Shown here piece by piece: positions 12,743-23,720 of a stretch of 64,000 bases of DNA. The position numbers and the translations under genes are program-made. A model generated the notes under the pieces. The model worked only from the letters and a program-made list of their open reading frames with translations, ran no database searches and was not told the DNA's origin. Source of the stretch: Haberlea rhodopensis (taxonomy: Eukaryota; Streptophyta; Magnoliopsida; Lamiales; Gesneriaceae); NCBI GenBank assembly GCA_907163345.1, contig CAJQUN010000040.1, positions 1,798,001 through 1,862,000 of the forward strand. The letters run 5' to 3'. Each line of letters opens with the position of its first letter. The first letter of the stretch is position 1.

Positions 12743-14719
12743 TGTGACACCCCTTACACATATAACACATACACATGAGGCATATAACATAATATGTAAT
12801 GGCAGCGGAAATTTCATTATCATCACATTATGCAATCAAGACAATTATCATAATATAATTTACAAGACAGTATGCCACAAAAATGACCAAGGTTGTACCC
12901 CTCACAACCCAACCAAAAACCTATACAATATATGCAAATGATGAGCTGAGGGAGAAGGACTAGAGTCAGCCAGCCGACCTTGGATCCATACTTCCAAAAT
13001 ATGCAGACACACCTTGTATGTTCAAACTTTATCTACAGCAACTGAAAAATAACATTTGCATTTGGGTGAATTGCATTCTCAATGAGCATATTCAATAACG
13101 TAGTACTTAAAATCACACAAGCATATAATTTATATCAACATAAGCACATGAATATACTCGCATGATTCATCATCATAAGCTTTTCATCAGTTCACATGTT
13201 TCATATAAAATGAAATGATGCACATGTATGTCTGTATTGTTATTCTGTTATGACCCAACTAATACCAAGAACAATCCGTGATCACGATATGGCCGGCACT
13301 CTGTAGATCCCCTTTTGAGTTCTCAATTAACTCGGGATCGATATTCTTTGATTCTGTAATTCTGACCGTACTCAGAATGAAATAACACATGGTTCAAGGT
13401 CATTAGTGGCCATAACAGAGTTCTTTAATCTCTTATAAATGCACATGTCATAATCATATGCATAACATCAATAGGGTAAAGAACATCATATAGAACGTAT
13501 AACATCACATCTCAACATGTACACTACAGAACTCAATTTAGTTCTTGCACATCATAGTGCATTCATTGCAATTCAATCAACAATTCAGGATACTTATATA
13601 ACACAAATCACATACTTATATAAAATTAAATGCCAAGTTATAAGGATATACTCACAATCGATACTCCTAACTCGTAGGAAGTGCTTAATTCGCCTTACTG
13701 GTGCCGGTATCAAACGTAGAACCTATCAGTGCATATCAAATGCACAACCAAACTCAATATCATATACTTATGCATGAAATGTTCAAACCAAGTGAAATTT
13801 TACTTTTCTACAATTCATTATTTCTCACAGTTACAATTATGTTTTCTCAATTTCATTTTTGTGTAATCAGTATATGCACATGACGTTTTTATACCCATAA
13901 AATTTGTATAACTTCTAAACTACAAAAGAATCTCAAGTTTCTTGTTAAATATTGTTTATCATTGTTTAATCTATCGCATATATGAATTTCATAATTTTTG
14001 GGCATGATTTCAAATTAAGCCATACCCTAAACATAAGAAAAAGTTAAGAAAAACTACCTCAAAAGGAAGGTAACGAGGCGAGGATTCCAGATATGTACTT
14101 ATTTTCAAGTTTTGACGTCGTTTCGAAGTCCGAAAATCAACGAAACCACAAATTTCTTTTCTCTTCTCTCCTTCACGAACTCACGGCAATTTCACACACT
14201 AAAACGTGTGAATGTGTGCATATCTGATATTTTCAGTCGGTTTCCAGAATTTAATTTTGTTTTTTATTTTAATTATTTTTAATAAATTTCGAAAATTACC
14301 AAAATACCCTTCAACATCTATTCTATTCTTTTCAACTTTAATCACTAAATTTAATCACTATTTTTCAATTTATTCATTAAATTTACTATCTATTCAATTT
14401 TTAATACTATTTATTCAATATATTTGAATATATTCACTGTATATATTCAATATTTCTTAACATTTATTCACTATTTCTTAACCTTTATTCATTACTCAAT
14501 TATTAAATCTATTCAATATTTCTTAACTTCTATTCATTCTATGTATTTTATCACTCATTTATCAATATTTTCCTAACTTTAATCAATTACATATTTTACA
14601 ATCTCTATGCTTTCTAATGCACATATGAAATGTCAAAATATATGCACTTATGCTTATGGATGATTTCATATATGACATGATGCGTATGAATGATCATCTA
14701 AAGTTTTCGGGTCATGACA
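12743..14719 (-). repeat. Left (3') LTR of the gypsy element, full copy
   Basis: A 1977-bp LTR nearly identical to 19965-21937. Differences seen by eye are all in 12743-14290 apart from one poly-T length change near 14560. It does not abut the internal region: 221 bp of host-flank sequence (14720-14940) and a 22-26 bp LTR piece (14937-14962) intervene. The part near 14260-14600 is an A+T run of repeated TATTCA/TTCTTAAC words. Confidence 0.93.
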
Positions 14720-14940
14720 GACCCTCTGCAAATTTTCCGGCTTAGGCAACTCAAGTGAGGAGGAATTCAGTTTTAAAGCCTTTTTTTCACTCTGTTCAAC
14801 ACCTCATGAGTATTTTAGCAACTTATTGTAAGTGCATGTTTATTGTTTTAAAGATTATTTAGACTATGTTAAAAGTATTAATATATAAAAACTTGTTTGA
14901 ACTTTGTTTTCCTTTAAAATGTATAAGTTGTATTGGTCAT
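14720..14940. repeat. Copy of host flank captured inside the 3' LTR region
   Basis: These 221 bp match, with no difference seen by eye, the host DNA directly outside the right LTR at 21938-22158, including the GACCC target-site word. They sit between the complete left LTR and a short second LTR start (14937-14962) that abuts the purine tract. The far junction has a 4-bp overlap (TCAT, 14937-14940) shared by flank and LTR. Confidence 0.92.
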
Positions 14941-14962
14941 CTAAAGTTTTCGGGTCATGACA

Positions 14963-14977
14963 ATTCCTCCCCCCTTA
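14963..14977 (-). promoter_or_regulatory. Polypurine tract of the gypsy element
   Basis: On the minus strand CTAAGGGGGGAGGAAT directly precedes the LTR start TGTCATGACC. This is the expected site for plus-strand priming. The tract overlaps the TAG stop of the integrase frame at 14975-14977. Confidence 0.85.
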
Positions 14978-16085
14978 GAAAATTTCGGCCTCGAAATTTA
15001 TACCTGTATCAGAAAATAACCACGGATATTGTGTTTTCATGTGTTCCCCTGTTTCCCATGTAGGTTCTCGTTCAGAATGATTCTTCCATAGAACCTTTAC
15101 CATAGGAATTGCGCGATTCCTTAACTGTTTGTCCTTGTATTCTAATATCTCAACCGGTTCTTCAACATAACTCAAATTTTCAGAAATTTCAATCGGTTCA
15201 TTTTGCAGAATATGAGATGGATATGATCTGTATCTCCGAAGCATACTAACATGGAACACATTATGAATTTGGGACAATTCAGGAGGTAAGACAAGACGAT
15301 AAGCTAACGGTCCAACTGTATTAAGAATCTCATAGGGACCAATGTATCGAGGGCTCAATTTTTCTTTCTTTCCAAATCTGAGAATACCTCTCCAAGGAGA
15401 AACACGAAGAAATACCTTTTCACCAACTTGATAATCCATTTCTCGTCTATGTAGATCAGCATAACTCTTTTGTCTATCTTGCGTTGCTTTCAATCGAACT
15501 TTCACAATTTTTATCTTTTCAATTGTCTCTTGAATGAGATCTGGACCTTCTACTATTCGCATTCCTTCTTCATACCAGCATACTGGACTTCTGCACTTTA
15601 TACCATATAAGGCTTCATATAGTGCCATGCCAATACTGCTATGATAATGATTATTGTATGCAAATTCCATCAAAGCAATATAATCATCCCATGAACCTCT
15701 AAAATCAAGAACACATGATCGAAGCATTTCTTCTAATGTCTGAATTGTTCTTTCTGATTGTCCATCTGTTTGTGGATGAAATGATGTACTAAAATGTAAT
15801 TTAGTACCCAAAGCTTCTTGTAAACATCCCCAAAATCTTGATGTAAAACGAGGATCTCGGTCTGATACAATAGATAAAAGCACACCATGTAATCTAACAA
15901 TTTCATTTACATACCTTCTTGCTAAACTTTCAAGTGTCGATCCCCATCGAAATGGTACGAAATGAGCTGATTTTGTCAATCGATCCACAATCACCCAAAC
16001 TGCATCATTCTTTCTCGGTGTTACAGGTAAACCATAAACAAAATCCATTGTTATACGCTCCCACTTCCAAACTGGAATAGGTAAT

Positions 16086-16437
16086 TGTTGGGGTTCAACA
16101 ATTGCCTCTCCTTTGTGATCGGTCGAACACGTGGCGCTTGTGCCAGTGTATGGTTGAAAAGATTGATGTTGCGCCATTACCCTTAACTATAGTTATTGGT
16201 AAAGCGGTAAGCGCTCGATCCTTCAATTGGTATCAGAGCCAAGGTCTCGTGTTCGATTCCCATGAGTTGCAGAGAGTGCAATTATTGGGGGAGGGATTGT
16301 TGGGGTTCAACAATTGCCTCTGCTTTGTGATCGGTCGAACACGTGGCGCTTGTGCCAGTGTATGGTTGAAAAGATTGATGTTGCGCCATTACCCTTAACT
16401 ATAGTTATTGGTAAAGCGGTAAGCGCTCGATCCTTCA
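16086..16437 (+). mobile_element. TRIM (terminal-repeat retrotransposon in miniature) nested in gypsy integrase
   Basis: A 352-bp element has two 140-bp LTRs (16086-16225, 16298-16437) starting TGTTGGGG and ending CCTTCA, with one mismatch seen by eye. The 72-bp interior has TGGTATCAGAGCC (primer site for initiator tRNA-Met) at 16228-16240 and the purine tract TTGGGGGAGGGA just before the second LTR. The 5-bp target duplication GTAAT lies at 16081-16085 and 16438-16442. There is no coding capacity, so it must use other elements' proteins. It lies opposite to the host gypsy. The LTR lacks a 5S rRNA-like segment, so it is not a Cassandra-type TRIM. A GTTCGATTCC word at ~16252 resembles a Pol III B box and may be chance. 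Confidence 0.93.
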
Positions 16438-17157
16438 GTAATGGATGTAATTTACCCACCGGTGCTTGATGTTCGGCTTTAACCTGTTGGCAAGTCAAAC
16501 ATTTCGATACATACTTGGCCACATCTTTTTTCATTCTAGGCCACCAATAATGGGTTTTCAACGTTTGATACATCTTTATACTACCAGGGTGCATAGCATA
16601 AGGTGCAATGTGTGCTTCCTCCATTATTTCATGCCTTATGCCATTCACATTAGGAACACATAGTCGATTATGAATTGATAAACTATCATCATTGATAACA
16701 AATTCTGTACTATTTCCCTGTTTCACCTTTTCTGCAATACTGATTAATTTATCATCACGAAATTGAGCATTTTTAACCCTTTCAGTCATTACTGGACGGA
16801 TATAAAGTGAAGCACAGATAATACCAGTCTCATCAACATTCATCTTTCTCAAGTCTAACAAATATGGTAACGAATGCACTGACAGATAAGAAACAGTACC
16901 ATATGATTTTCTGCTCAACGCATCAGCAACAACATTTGCCTTTCCAGGGTGATACTCAATAGTACAATCATAATCTTTCAATAATTCAAGCCATCTCCTT
17001 TGTCGCATGTTCAATTCTTTCTGACTCAACAGATATTTCAGACTTTTATGATCGGTAAAGATTTGAAATGTGGTACCATATAAGTAATGTCTCCATATCT
17101 TTAATGCAAAAACAACTGCAACAAGTTCTAAATCATGAGTAGGATAAGACATCTCAT

Positions 17158-17195
17158 ATGGTTTAAGTTGCCGAGAATGGTTTAAGTTGCCGAGA
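17158..17195. repeat. 19-bp tandem duplication in gypsy RNase H
   Basis: ATGGTTTAAGTTGCCGAGA is present twice head to tail. Because 19 is not a multiple of 3 it shifts the RNase H frame; the duplicated peptide SRQLKP appears in both frames. Confidence 0.9.
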
Positions 17196-19945
17196 AGCAT
17201 AAGCAATAACTTTACCATATTGCATCAAAACACATCCCAAACCTTGATAAGAAGCATCACTATAAATAACAAAACCATCAGTACCTGAAGGAATTGTCAG
17301 AATGAAGCAGTAGTGAGTCGTTCTTTCAATTCTTCAAAACTCTTTTGGCATTCATCTGTCCACTTAAACAAAATACCTTTGCGCAACAATTTTGTCAGTG
17401 GAGTAGCTATAATAGAGATTTTCAACAAATCTCATATAGTACCCGGCTAAACCAAGAAAACTACGACCTTCTGCAACATTTTTCGGACACTCCCATTTAG
17501 TTACTGCTTCAATTTTAACTGGATCCACTTTAATGCCTTCACTACAAACAACATGTCCCAAAAAGACAATCTGATCTAACCAAAATTTACATTTACTGAT
17601 TTTTGCATACAACTGTTTCTCACGCAAAGTTTGTAGCACAATTCTCAATTGTCGTTCATGTTCCTCAGCCGATTTAGAATATATCAGAATGTCATCAATA
17701 AAGACAATCACAAATCTATCCAGGTAAGGTCTAAACACATCATTCATCAATGCCATAAATGCAGCATGTGCATTAGTCAAACCAAAAGGCATTACAAAAA
17801 ATTCAACGTGACCATACCTTGTTCTGAAAGCTGTTTTTGACACATCTGACTCGGAAATTTTGAACTGATGATACCCTGATCTCAGATCAATCTTTGAAAA
17901 GATTGTAGCATCTTGCAACTGATCAAATAAATCATCAATCCTAGGCAGTGGATATTTATTCTTTATAGTCACTCGATTCAATTGCCGATAATCTATGCAT
18001 AACCTCCAAGTACCATCCTTCTTTTTAACAAACAATACCGGTGCTCCCCATGGTGAAACACTAGGTCTAATGAATCCTTTATCCAATAGTTCTTGTAACT
18101 GAGTTTTCAATTCTTTTAGTTCAATAGGTGCCATTCTATAAGGAGAAATAGAAATTGGCGCTGTACCCACTGGTATTTCGATGGTAAACTCAATATCTCT
18201 ATCTGGGGGTAATCCTGGTAAATCATCTGGAAATACATCTGGATATTCTCTAACCACTGGAATATCTACTCTGCTATCTCTATCGTGAGCTAAATATGCT
18301 TCACATCCACCCTTAACCAATTTGAATGCCATAGATGTTGATATTACACATGTAGGCAATATTTTTCTTTTTCCTTGAAATACTATCTGGGATTGATCAG
18401 GAAGTTGCAGTACTATTTCTTTGGTAAAACAATCCAACTTAGCATGATATTCAGTTAACCAATCCATACCCAGAATCACATCAAAATCCTTTAACGGCAT
18501 AACCAGTAAAGTAGCATGCATTTCAGTATTCCCAATGAAGATTTTACAATTCTGATACACAGTATTTATAACAATCATGCTCCCTACTGGTGTTTGAACA
18601 AATAAATCATAACCCAATGATACTGGTGTTTCATGCAAATGCATCATGAATATTTGTGATATGAATGAATGTGTTGCACCAGGATCAAATAAAACATAAG
18701 CTGTTAAACCAGAAATGGATAAATTACCAGTAATCACAGCTGGTGCTGCATTTGCTTCTTCCTGTGTCATAGCAAACACTCGGGCCTGATTATTGGCTTT
18801 ACTCTCCTCTGTACCGATCCCTCTTCCCATACCAAAGCGTCCTCGATCTCTTCCTCTGTTAGGTGTAAAACCAATTGACCTCGTTTGCTGAACTATAGAT
18901 TCTTCACGTGGCTTTGAACAATTCCTTGCTATATGTCCAGATTCTCCACATCGAAAACATTTTCCTGTAAACATTCTGCACTGTCCATAATGATTTCTCC
19001 CACAATGCACACAAGTCATAACTGATGGGGTAGAACCAAAACTTTTAGCAGCAGATGTTGCACCACTGGAACTGATACCTTTAGAACCACTGGGGAAACT
19101 TTTCTGTGTTGGTGTGGCAAACCCTTTTCTCTTTCCAAATCCACTAACTTCTTCACTTTGTCTCTTTTTATTCAATTGGAAAGCTTTTGATTCAGCTTCC
19201 AACTTTTCAGCACGTACCACTGCAGCTTTCAACTTGCTAAAGGATTCCATGTCTGTAGGTGTGAGGCGATCACGAATAGTAAATCGAAGTCCTGCCTCAA
19301 ATCTGCTACACTTCTTCTTTTCTGTGGCTATCATATGTGGAGCATAATGAGATAACTGATTAAACTGCACCTCATATTCCGCTATTGATCAATTCCACTG
19401 TTTCAGATCAAGAAATTCTCTCTCTTTCTGATCCTTATAAACTTCAGATAGATAAGCATCATTAAAGTGCAACAGAAAATCATCCCACGTCAAAAAAACA
19501 GATGGCTGATCAGTACTATGTGGAATAGTCTCCCACCAATCATAAGCATTCCCCTGAAGAAGTGACACTCTGTAATCAAATTTCTCCTCAGGTGTACATT
19601 TCATCAAGTTCAGAATTCTTTATGTACATTTCAGCCAAGTCTCTACCTCAGCTGGATCAGTAGTACCCATAAAGTCAACAGCTCCCATTTTTCTTAATTT
19701 ATCATACCTCCTCTCACGTGGTTCCGGAGGATAAACAGGTGGAAACTGTCGATATGCCTCAGCTGGTATTCTTTGTGCATGAGGTGGAAGTGAAAATGAT
19801 GAATGTGACTCAGGCTCGGCTGATCCTTCCCCTCCATAAATACTTTGCTCATCATTAAACCTATATGATATAACTGATGACTTATGCAACCATTTACCAA
19901 ATAATGACAATGCACATGTGACAGTCTACAGAACCTCTAACCTTT

Positions 19946-19957
19946 GCTCTGATACCA
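19946..19957 (-). promoter_or_regulatory. Primer-binding site (initiator tRNA-Met) of gypsy element
   Basis: The minus strand reads TGGTATCAGAGC, complementary to the 3' end of plant initiator tRNA-Met. It starts 7 nt inside the right LTR edge (19965) and fixes the element's orientation as minus. Confidence 0.9.
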
Positions 19958-19964
19958 AATCAAC

Positions 19965-21937
19965 TGTGACACCCCTTACACATATAACACATACACATGA
20001 GGCATATAACATAATATGTAATGGCAGCGGAAATTTCATTATCATCACATTATGCAATCAAGACAATTATCATAATATAATTTACAAGGCAGTATGCCAC
20101 AAAAATGACCAATGTTGTACCCCTCACAACCCAACCAAAAACCTATACAATATATGCAAATGATGAGCTGAGGGAGAAGGACTAGAGTCAGCCAGCCGAC
20201 CTTGGATCCATACTTCCAAAATATGCAGACACACCTTGTATGTTCAAACTTTATCTACAGCAACTGAAAAATAACATTTTTGGGTGAGTTGCATTCTCAA
20301 TGAGCATATTCAATAACGTAGTACTTAAAATCACACAAGCATATAATTTATATCAACATAAGCACATGAATATACTCACATGATTCATCATCATAAGCTT
20401 TTCATCAGTTCACATGTTTCATATAAAATGAAATGATGCACATGTATGTCTGTATTGTTATTCTGTTATGACCTAACTAATACCAAGAACAATCCGTGAT
20501 CACGATATGGCCGGCACTCTGTAGATCCCCTTTTGAGTTCTCAATTAACTCGGGATCGATATTCTTTGATTCTGTAATTCTGACCGTACTCAGAATGAAA
20601 TAACACATGGTTCAAGGTCATTAGTGGCCATAACAGAGTTCTTTAATCTCTTATAAATGCACATGTCATAATCATATGCATAACATCAATAGGGTAAAGA
20701 ACATCATATAGAACGTATAACATCACATCTCAACATGTACACTACAGAACTCAATTTAGTTCTTGCACATCATAGTGCATTCATTGCAATTCAATCAACA
20801 ATTAGGATACTTATATAACACAAATCACATACTTATATAAAATTAAATGCCAAGTTATAAGGATATACTCACAATCGATACTCCTAACTCGTAGGAAGTG
20901 CTTAATTCGCCTTACTGGTGCCGATATCAAACATAGAACCTATCAGTGCATATCAAATGCACAACCAAACTCAATATCATATACTTATGCATGAAATGTT
21001 CAAACCAAGTGAAATTTTACTTTTCTACAATTCATTATTTCTCACAGTTACAATTATGTTTTCTCAATTTCATTTTTGTGTAATCGGTATATGCACATGA
21101 CGTTTTTATACCCATAAAATTTGTATAAATTCTAAACTACAACAGAATCTCAAGTTTCTTGTTAAATATTGTTTATCATTGTTTAATCTATCGCATATAT
21201 GAATTTCATAATTTTTGGGCATGATTTCAAATTAAGCCATACCCTAAACATAAGAAAAAGTTAAGAAAAACTACCTCAAAAGGAAGGTAACGAGGCGAGG
21301 ATTCCAGATATGTACTTATTTTCAAGTTTTGACGTCGTTTCGAAGTCCGAAAATCAACGAAACCACAAATTTCTTTTCTCTTCTCTCCTTCACGAACTCA
21401 CGGCAATTTCACACACTAAAACATGTGAATGTGTGCATATCTGATTTTTCAGTCGGTTTCCAGAATTTAATTTCGTTTTTTTATTTTAATTTTTTTTAAT
21501 AAATTTCCAAAATTACCAAAATACCCTTCAACATCTATTCTATTCTTTTCAACTTTAATCACTAAATTTAATCACTATTTTTCAATTTATTCATTAAATT
21601 TACTATCTATTCAATTTTTAATACTATTTATTCAATATATTTGAATATATTCACTGTATATATTCAATATTTCTTAACATTTATTCACTATTTCTTAACC
21701 TTTATTCATTACTCAATTATTAAATCTATTCAATATTTCTTAACTTCTATTCATTCTATGTATTTTTATCACTCATTTATCAATATTTTCCTAACTTTAA
21801 TCAATTACATATTTTACAATCTCTATGCTTTCTAATGCACATATGAAATGTCAAAATATATGCACTTATGCTTATGGATGATTTCATATATGACATGATG
21901 CGTATGAATGATCATCTAAAGTTTTCGGGTCATGACA
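19965..21937 (-). repeat. Right (5') LTR of the gypsy element
   Basis: A 1973-bp partner of 12743-14719, TG...CA bounded on the minus strand, next to the PBS on one side and the GACCC target duplication on the other. It should hold the element's promoter; I did not find a clear TATA box by eye in its AT-rich sequence. Confidence 0.93.
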
Positions 21938-22158
21938 GACCCTCTGCAAATTTTCCGGCTTAGGCAACTCAAGTGAGGAGGAATTCAGTTTTAAAGCCTT
22001 TTTTTCACTCTGTTCAACACCTCATGAGTATTTTAGCAACTTATTGTAAGTGCATGTTTATTGTTTTAAAGATTATTTAGACTATGTTAAAAGTATTAAT
22101 ATATAAAAACTTGTTTGAACTTTGTTTTCCTTTAAAATGTATAAGTTGTATTGGTCAT
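21938..22158. repeat. Host flank that is the donor of the captured copy
   Basis: These 221 bp outside the 5' LTR begin with GACCC and are repeated at 14720-14940 inside the element. Beyond 22158 the two sequences diverge (ATTG here, ATCTAAAG in the element). Confidence 0.9.
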
Positions 22159-22334
22159 TGTTGGTATTATTAGTGTCTATCGCATGTTCGTGATTGTTGC
22201 GTTTCGAGATATAATGTAGGTTTTATGTTAAAAAAAAATTACTAATCAAATAGGATATCCCGCAGCCAGTTATGGGCTAGATCACATTAAACTCTTATCA
22301 AATATATGTTCCTGCAATCACTTACGGCTAGATC

Positions 22335-22915
22335 TAGAGCTATCAAAAGGAGATAGCCCGACCTAAATGGGCTGGCCTGCTTAACATGCCGCACAAATCG
22401 GCCCAGCCCGTTTAGTCTCGCATCCATGCGGGTAGTGTAAACCCCAAACCAACCCGAGAGGCAGGCTAACCCGCCAAAAATTTTAAAAAAAACTTTAATT
22501 TTGAAAAATATATAGTAGATCGGATCTTCATATGATATTGGAACTTGATGCTAGAAAAATACTAGAATTTGGTTCAGGTTTTATCTAGACATTAACCCTG
22601 CTACTAAAAATACTTGACTCTGGAATCGATATTTTACTCAATTTTGAAATATATGTTGCAGGTTTCAAGCACGACCAATTGAAAATATATAGTAAATCAG
22701 ATCTTCATGTGATATTGAGTTCCTATTTATGAATTGAGGCTAAAAAAAATACCTATTTAAAAAAGAGATGGTGGGCCCGTAGCCCAACCCGCCAAAGCAT
22801 GCGGCCTAGACGGGTTGGCCCGTATAGGACCGCCTTCTGATGTGCCCAAAAAATACTAATCCAACCCACATATTTTGACTGGTCGGATTGGACTTGATCC
22901 ATTTTGACAACTCTA
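22335..22915. mobile_element. hAT-type non-autonomous element, copy 1 (degraded)
   Basis: The 581-bp segment starts TAGAGCTATCAAAAGGAGA and ends CATTTTGACAACTCTA. Its GC-rich subterminal GGGCTGGCC/AACCCGCC words and middle section are shared with copy 2 at 25381-25984. Flanking 8-mers GCTAGATC and TCTAAATC match at 6 of 8, consistent with a worn 8-bp target duplication. No transposase reading frame was seen. Confidence 0.75.
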
Positions 22916-23720
22916 TCTAAATCACATTAAAATCTTATCAAATATAAAATGATAAAAAAGTGAATAGCACTCCAATGTATTTTTAACACGATGCGCGTTC
23001 AGTTTAAATTTAAACTATTTTATTCAAGAGAAACCTTATACGTTGATACATTTCTTAATTTTTATGTTTTTATTTCGAACAAACTCTCATGTTTGAGTCA
23101 TATTTCAAATATTTATTTACCCTCGACTAGAGGATCAATCGCTTTGGAATCTTAGCTTATAGTTCATTGATAATTAATGGAATGTTGTAGTATTCTCGAT
23201 CGACGAAGCCTCAATTCTGAGTCCCCGCCGAACTCAAACTTAAACTCTAAGCAAAGCCAGATTTAAATGTCAATTACTTTTATTCTTCAAATTTCGCGTC
23301 GAATGAATAAATTTCAAACTCAAAGTCAAATTTAAATAAAAATACAAGTAATATAAAAGTAGATTTATTTTATTTACATCTTTAATTATATACTAGCAGA
23401 CGACGCACAAGCGTTGCGTGTGTAACATAATATAAATAAGGCATATGAATTGATACGTGTAATGAAATACATGAATCCTATATAATTGTTTAAAAAAGTA
23501 ACCAATGTATCATGCGTGTGCGTAGTGTAATATTAATCAATGTAACATGAAGTTCATAATGCATTTTTCTGACCATTAGAAGGGGTAGTTTGGTAAATTC
23601 AAATTTGACATACCAAGGTAGTTAGTATAAGGGATTTATGCATTATAATATAGTAAGATACATAATAGAGCTTCACACATTTCACAAGCATCGGGCTCGG
23701 TGGGATCCTTAGTCCACTAA
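22916..23720. other. Intergenic DNA with one copy of a dispersed repeat
   Basis: No gene was seen. 23165-23315 recurs at ~30755-30895 (listed separately). At 23390-23430 ACTAGCAGACGACGCACAAGCG-like wording resembles a recurrent plant repeat terminus, and a similar ACTAG...GCACCGCGCAAGG word occurs at ~62352. I cannot assign the family. Confidence 0.35.
23165..23315 (+). repeat. Dispersed ~150-bp duplication, copy A
   Basis: It includes AATGGAATGTTGTAGTATTC, TCGATCGACGAAGCCTC and ATTACTTTTATTCTTCAAAT, all shared with 30755-30895 in the same orientation and with only a few mismatches. Both ends fade out with no terminal repeats visible. Confidence 0.85.

Larger units (their letters stand above)
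14975..19910 (-). pseudogene. Gypsy gag-pol, disabled
   Basis: Minus-strand order: gag (matrix-like start, CCHC knuckle CFRCGESGHIARNC), protease (LFDPGATHSFIS; the usual DSG reads DPG), reverse transcriptase (FIDDILIYS), RNase H (YPTHDLELVAVVFALKIW, DALSRKS), integrase zinc finger (H..H then CLTCQQ), integrase core with all three acidic residues (TMDFVYGLP, SDRDPRF, LEEMLR) and a chromodomain-like tail. Damage: in-frame TAA at 19620-19622 and TGA at 19389-19391 in gag, no clear gag ATG, a frameshift near 17420 after RT, another near 17305, a 19-bp tandem duplication at 17158-17195, and the TRIM at 16086-16437 between the zinc finger and the core. It cannot make a complete polyprotein, but an active relative could mobilise it in trans because the PBS, PPT and LTRs are intact. 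Confidence 0.93.
12738..21942 (-). mobile_element. Ty3/gypsy LTR retrotransposon, chromovirus-like, with GACCC target duplication
   Basis: An element of 9195 bp (12743-21937) is flanked by GACCC at 12738-12742 and 21938-21942. LTRs read TGTCATGACC...GGTGTCACA on the minus strand. The primer site complementary to initiator tRNA-Met lies directly inside the right (5') LTR, and a purine tract lies inside the left (3') LTR. The domain order protease-RT-RNase H-integrase is Ty3/gypsy. A C-terminal chromodomain-like tail (MVKVLWKNH...EPTWE) and long LTRs suggest the Tekay/Del group, by recollection only. By eye the LTRs differ at ~20 sites in ~1975 bp, so insertion was recent on an evolutionary scale. 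Coding capacity is lost through two stops, two frameshifts, a 19-bp duplication and a nested TRIM. Confidence 0.95.

Noticed and set aside
16086..16225. Cassandra TRIM with 5S rRNA in the LTR
   Set aside because: No 5S-like segment could be read in the 140-bp LTR.
16307..16435. C-terminal extension of the RNase H/integrase frame (KDRALTALPITIVKG...)
   Set aside because: It is antisense translation of the inserted TRIM, not part of the gypsy protein.
16086..16437. Reading the repeat as a simple 140-bp duplication of gypsy sequence
   Set aside because: It has its own TG...CA ends, primer site, purine tract and GTAAT duplication, and no similarity to integrase; it is a TRIM.
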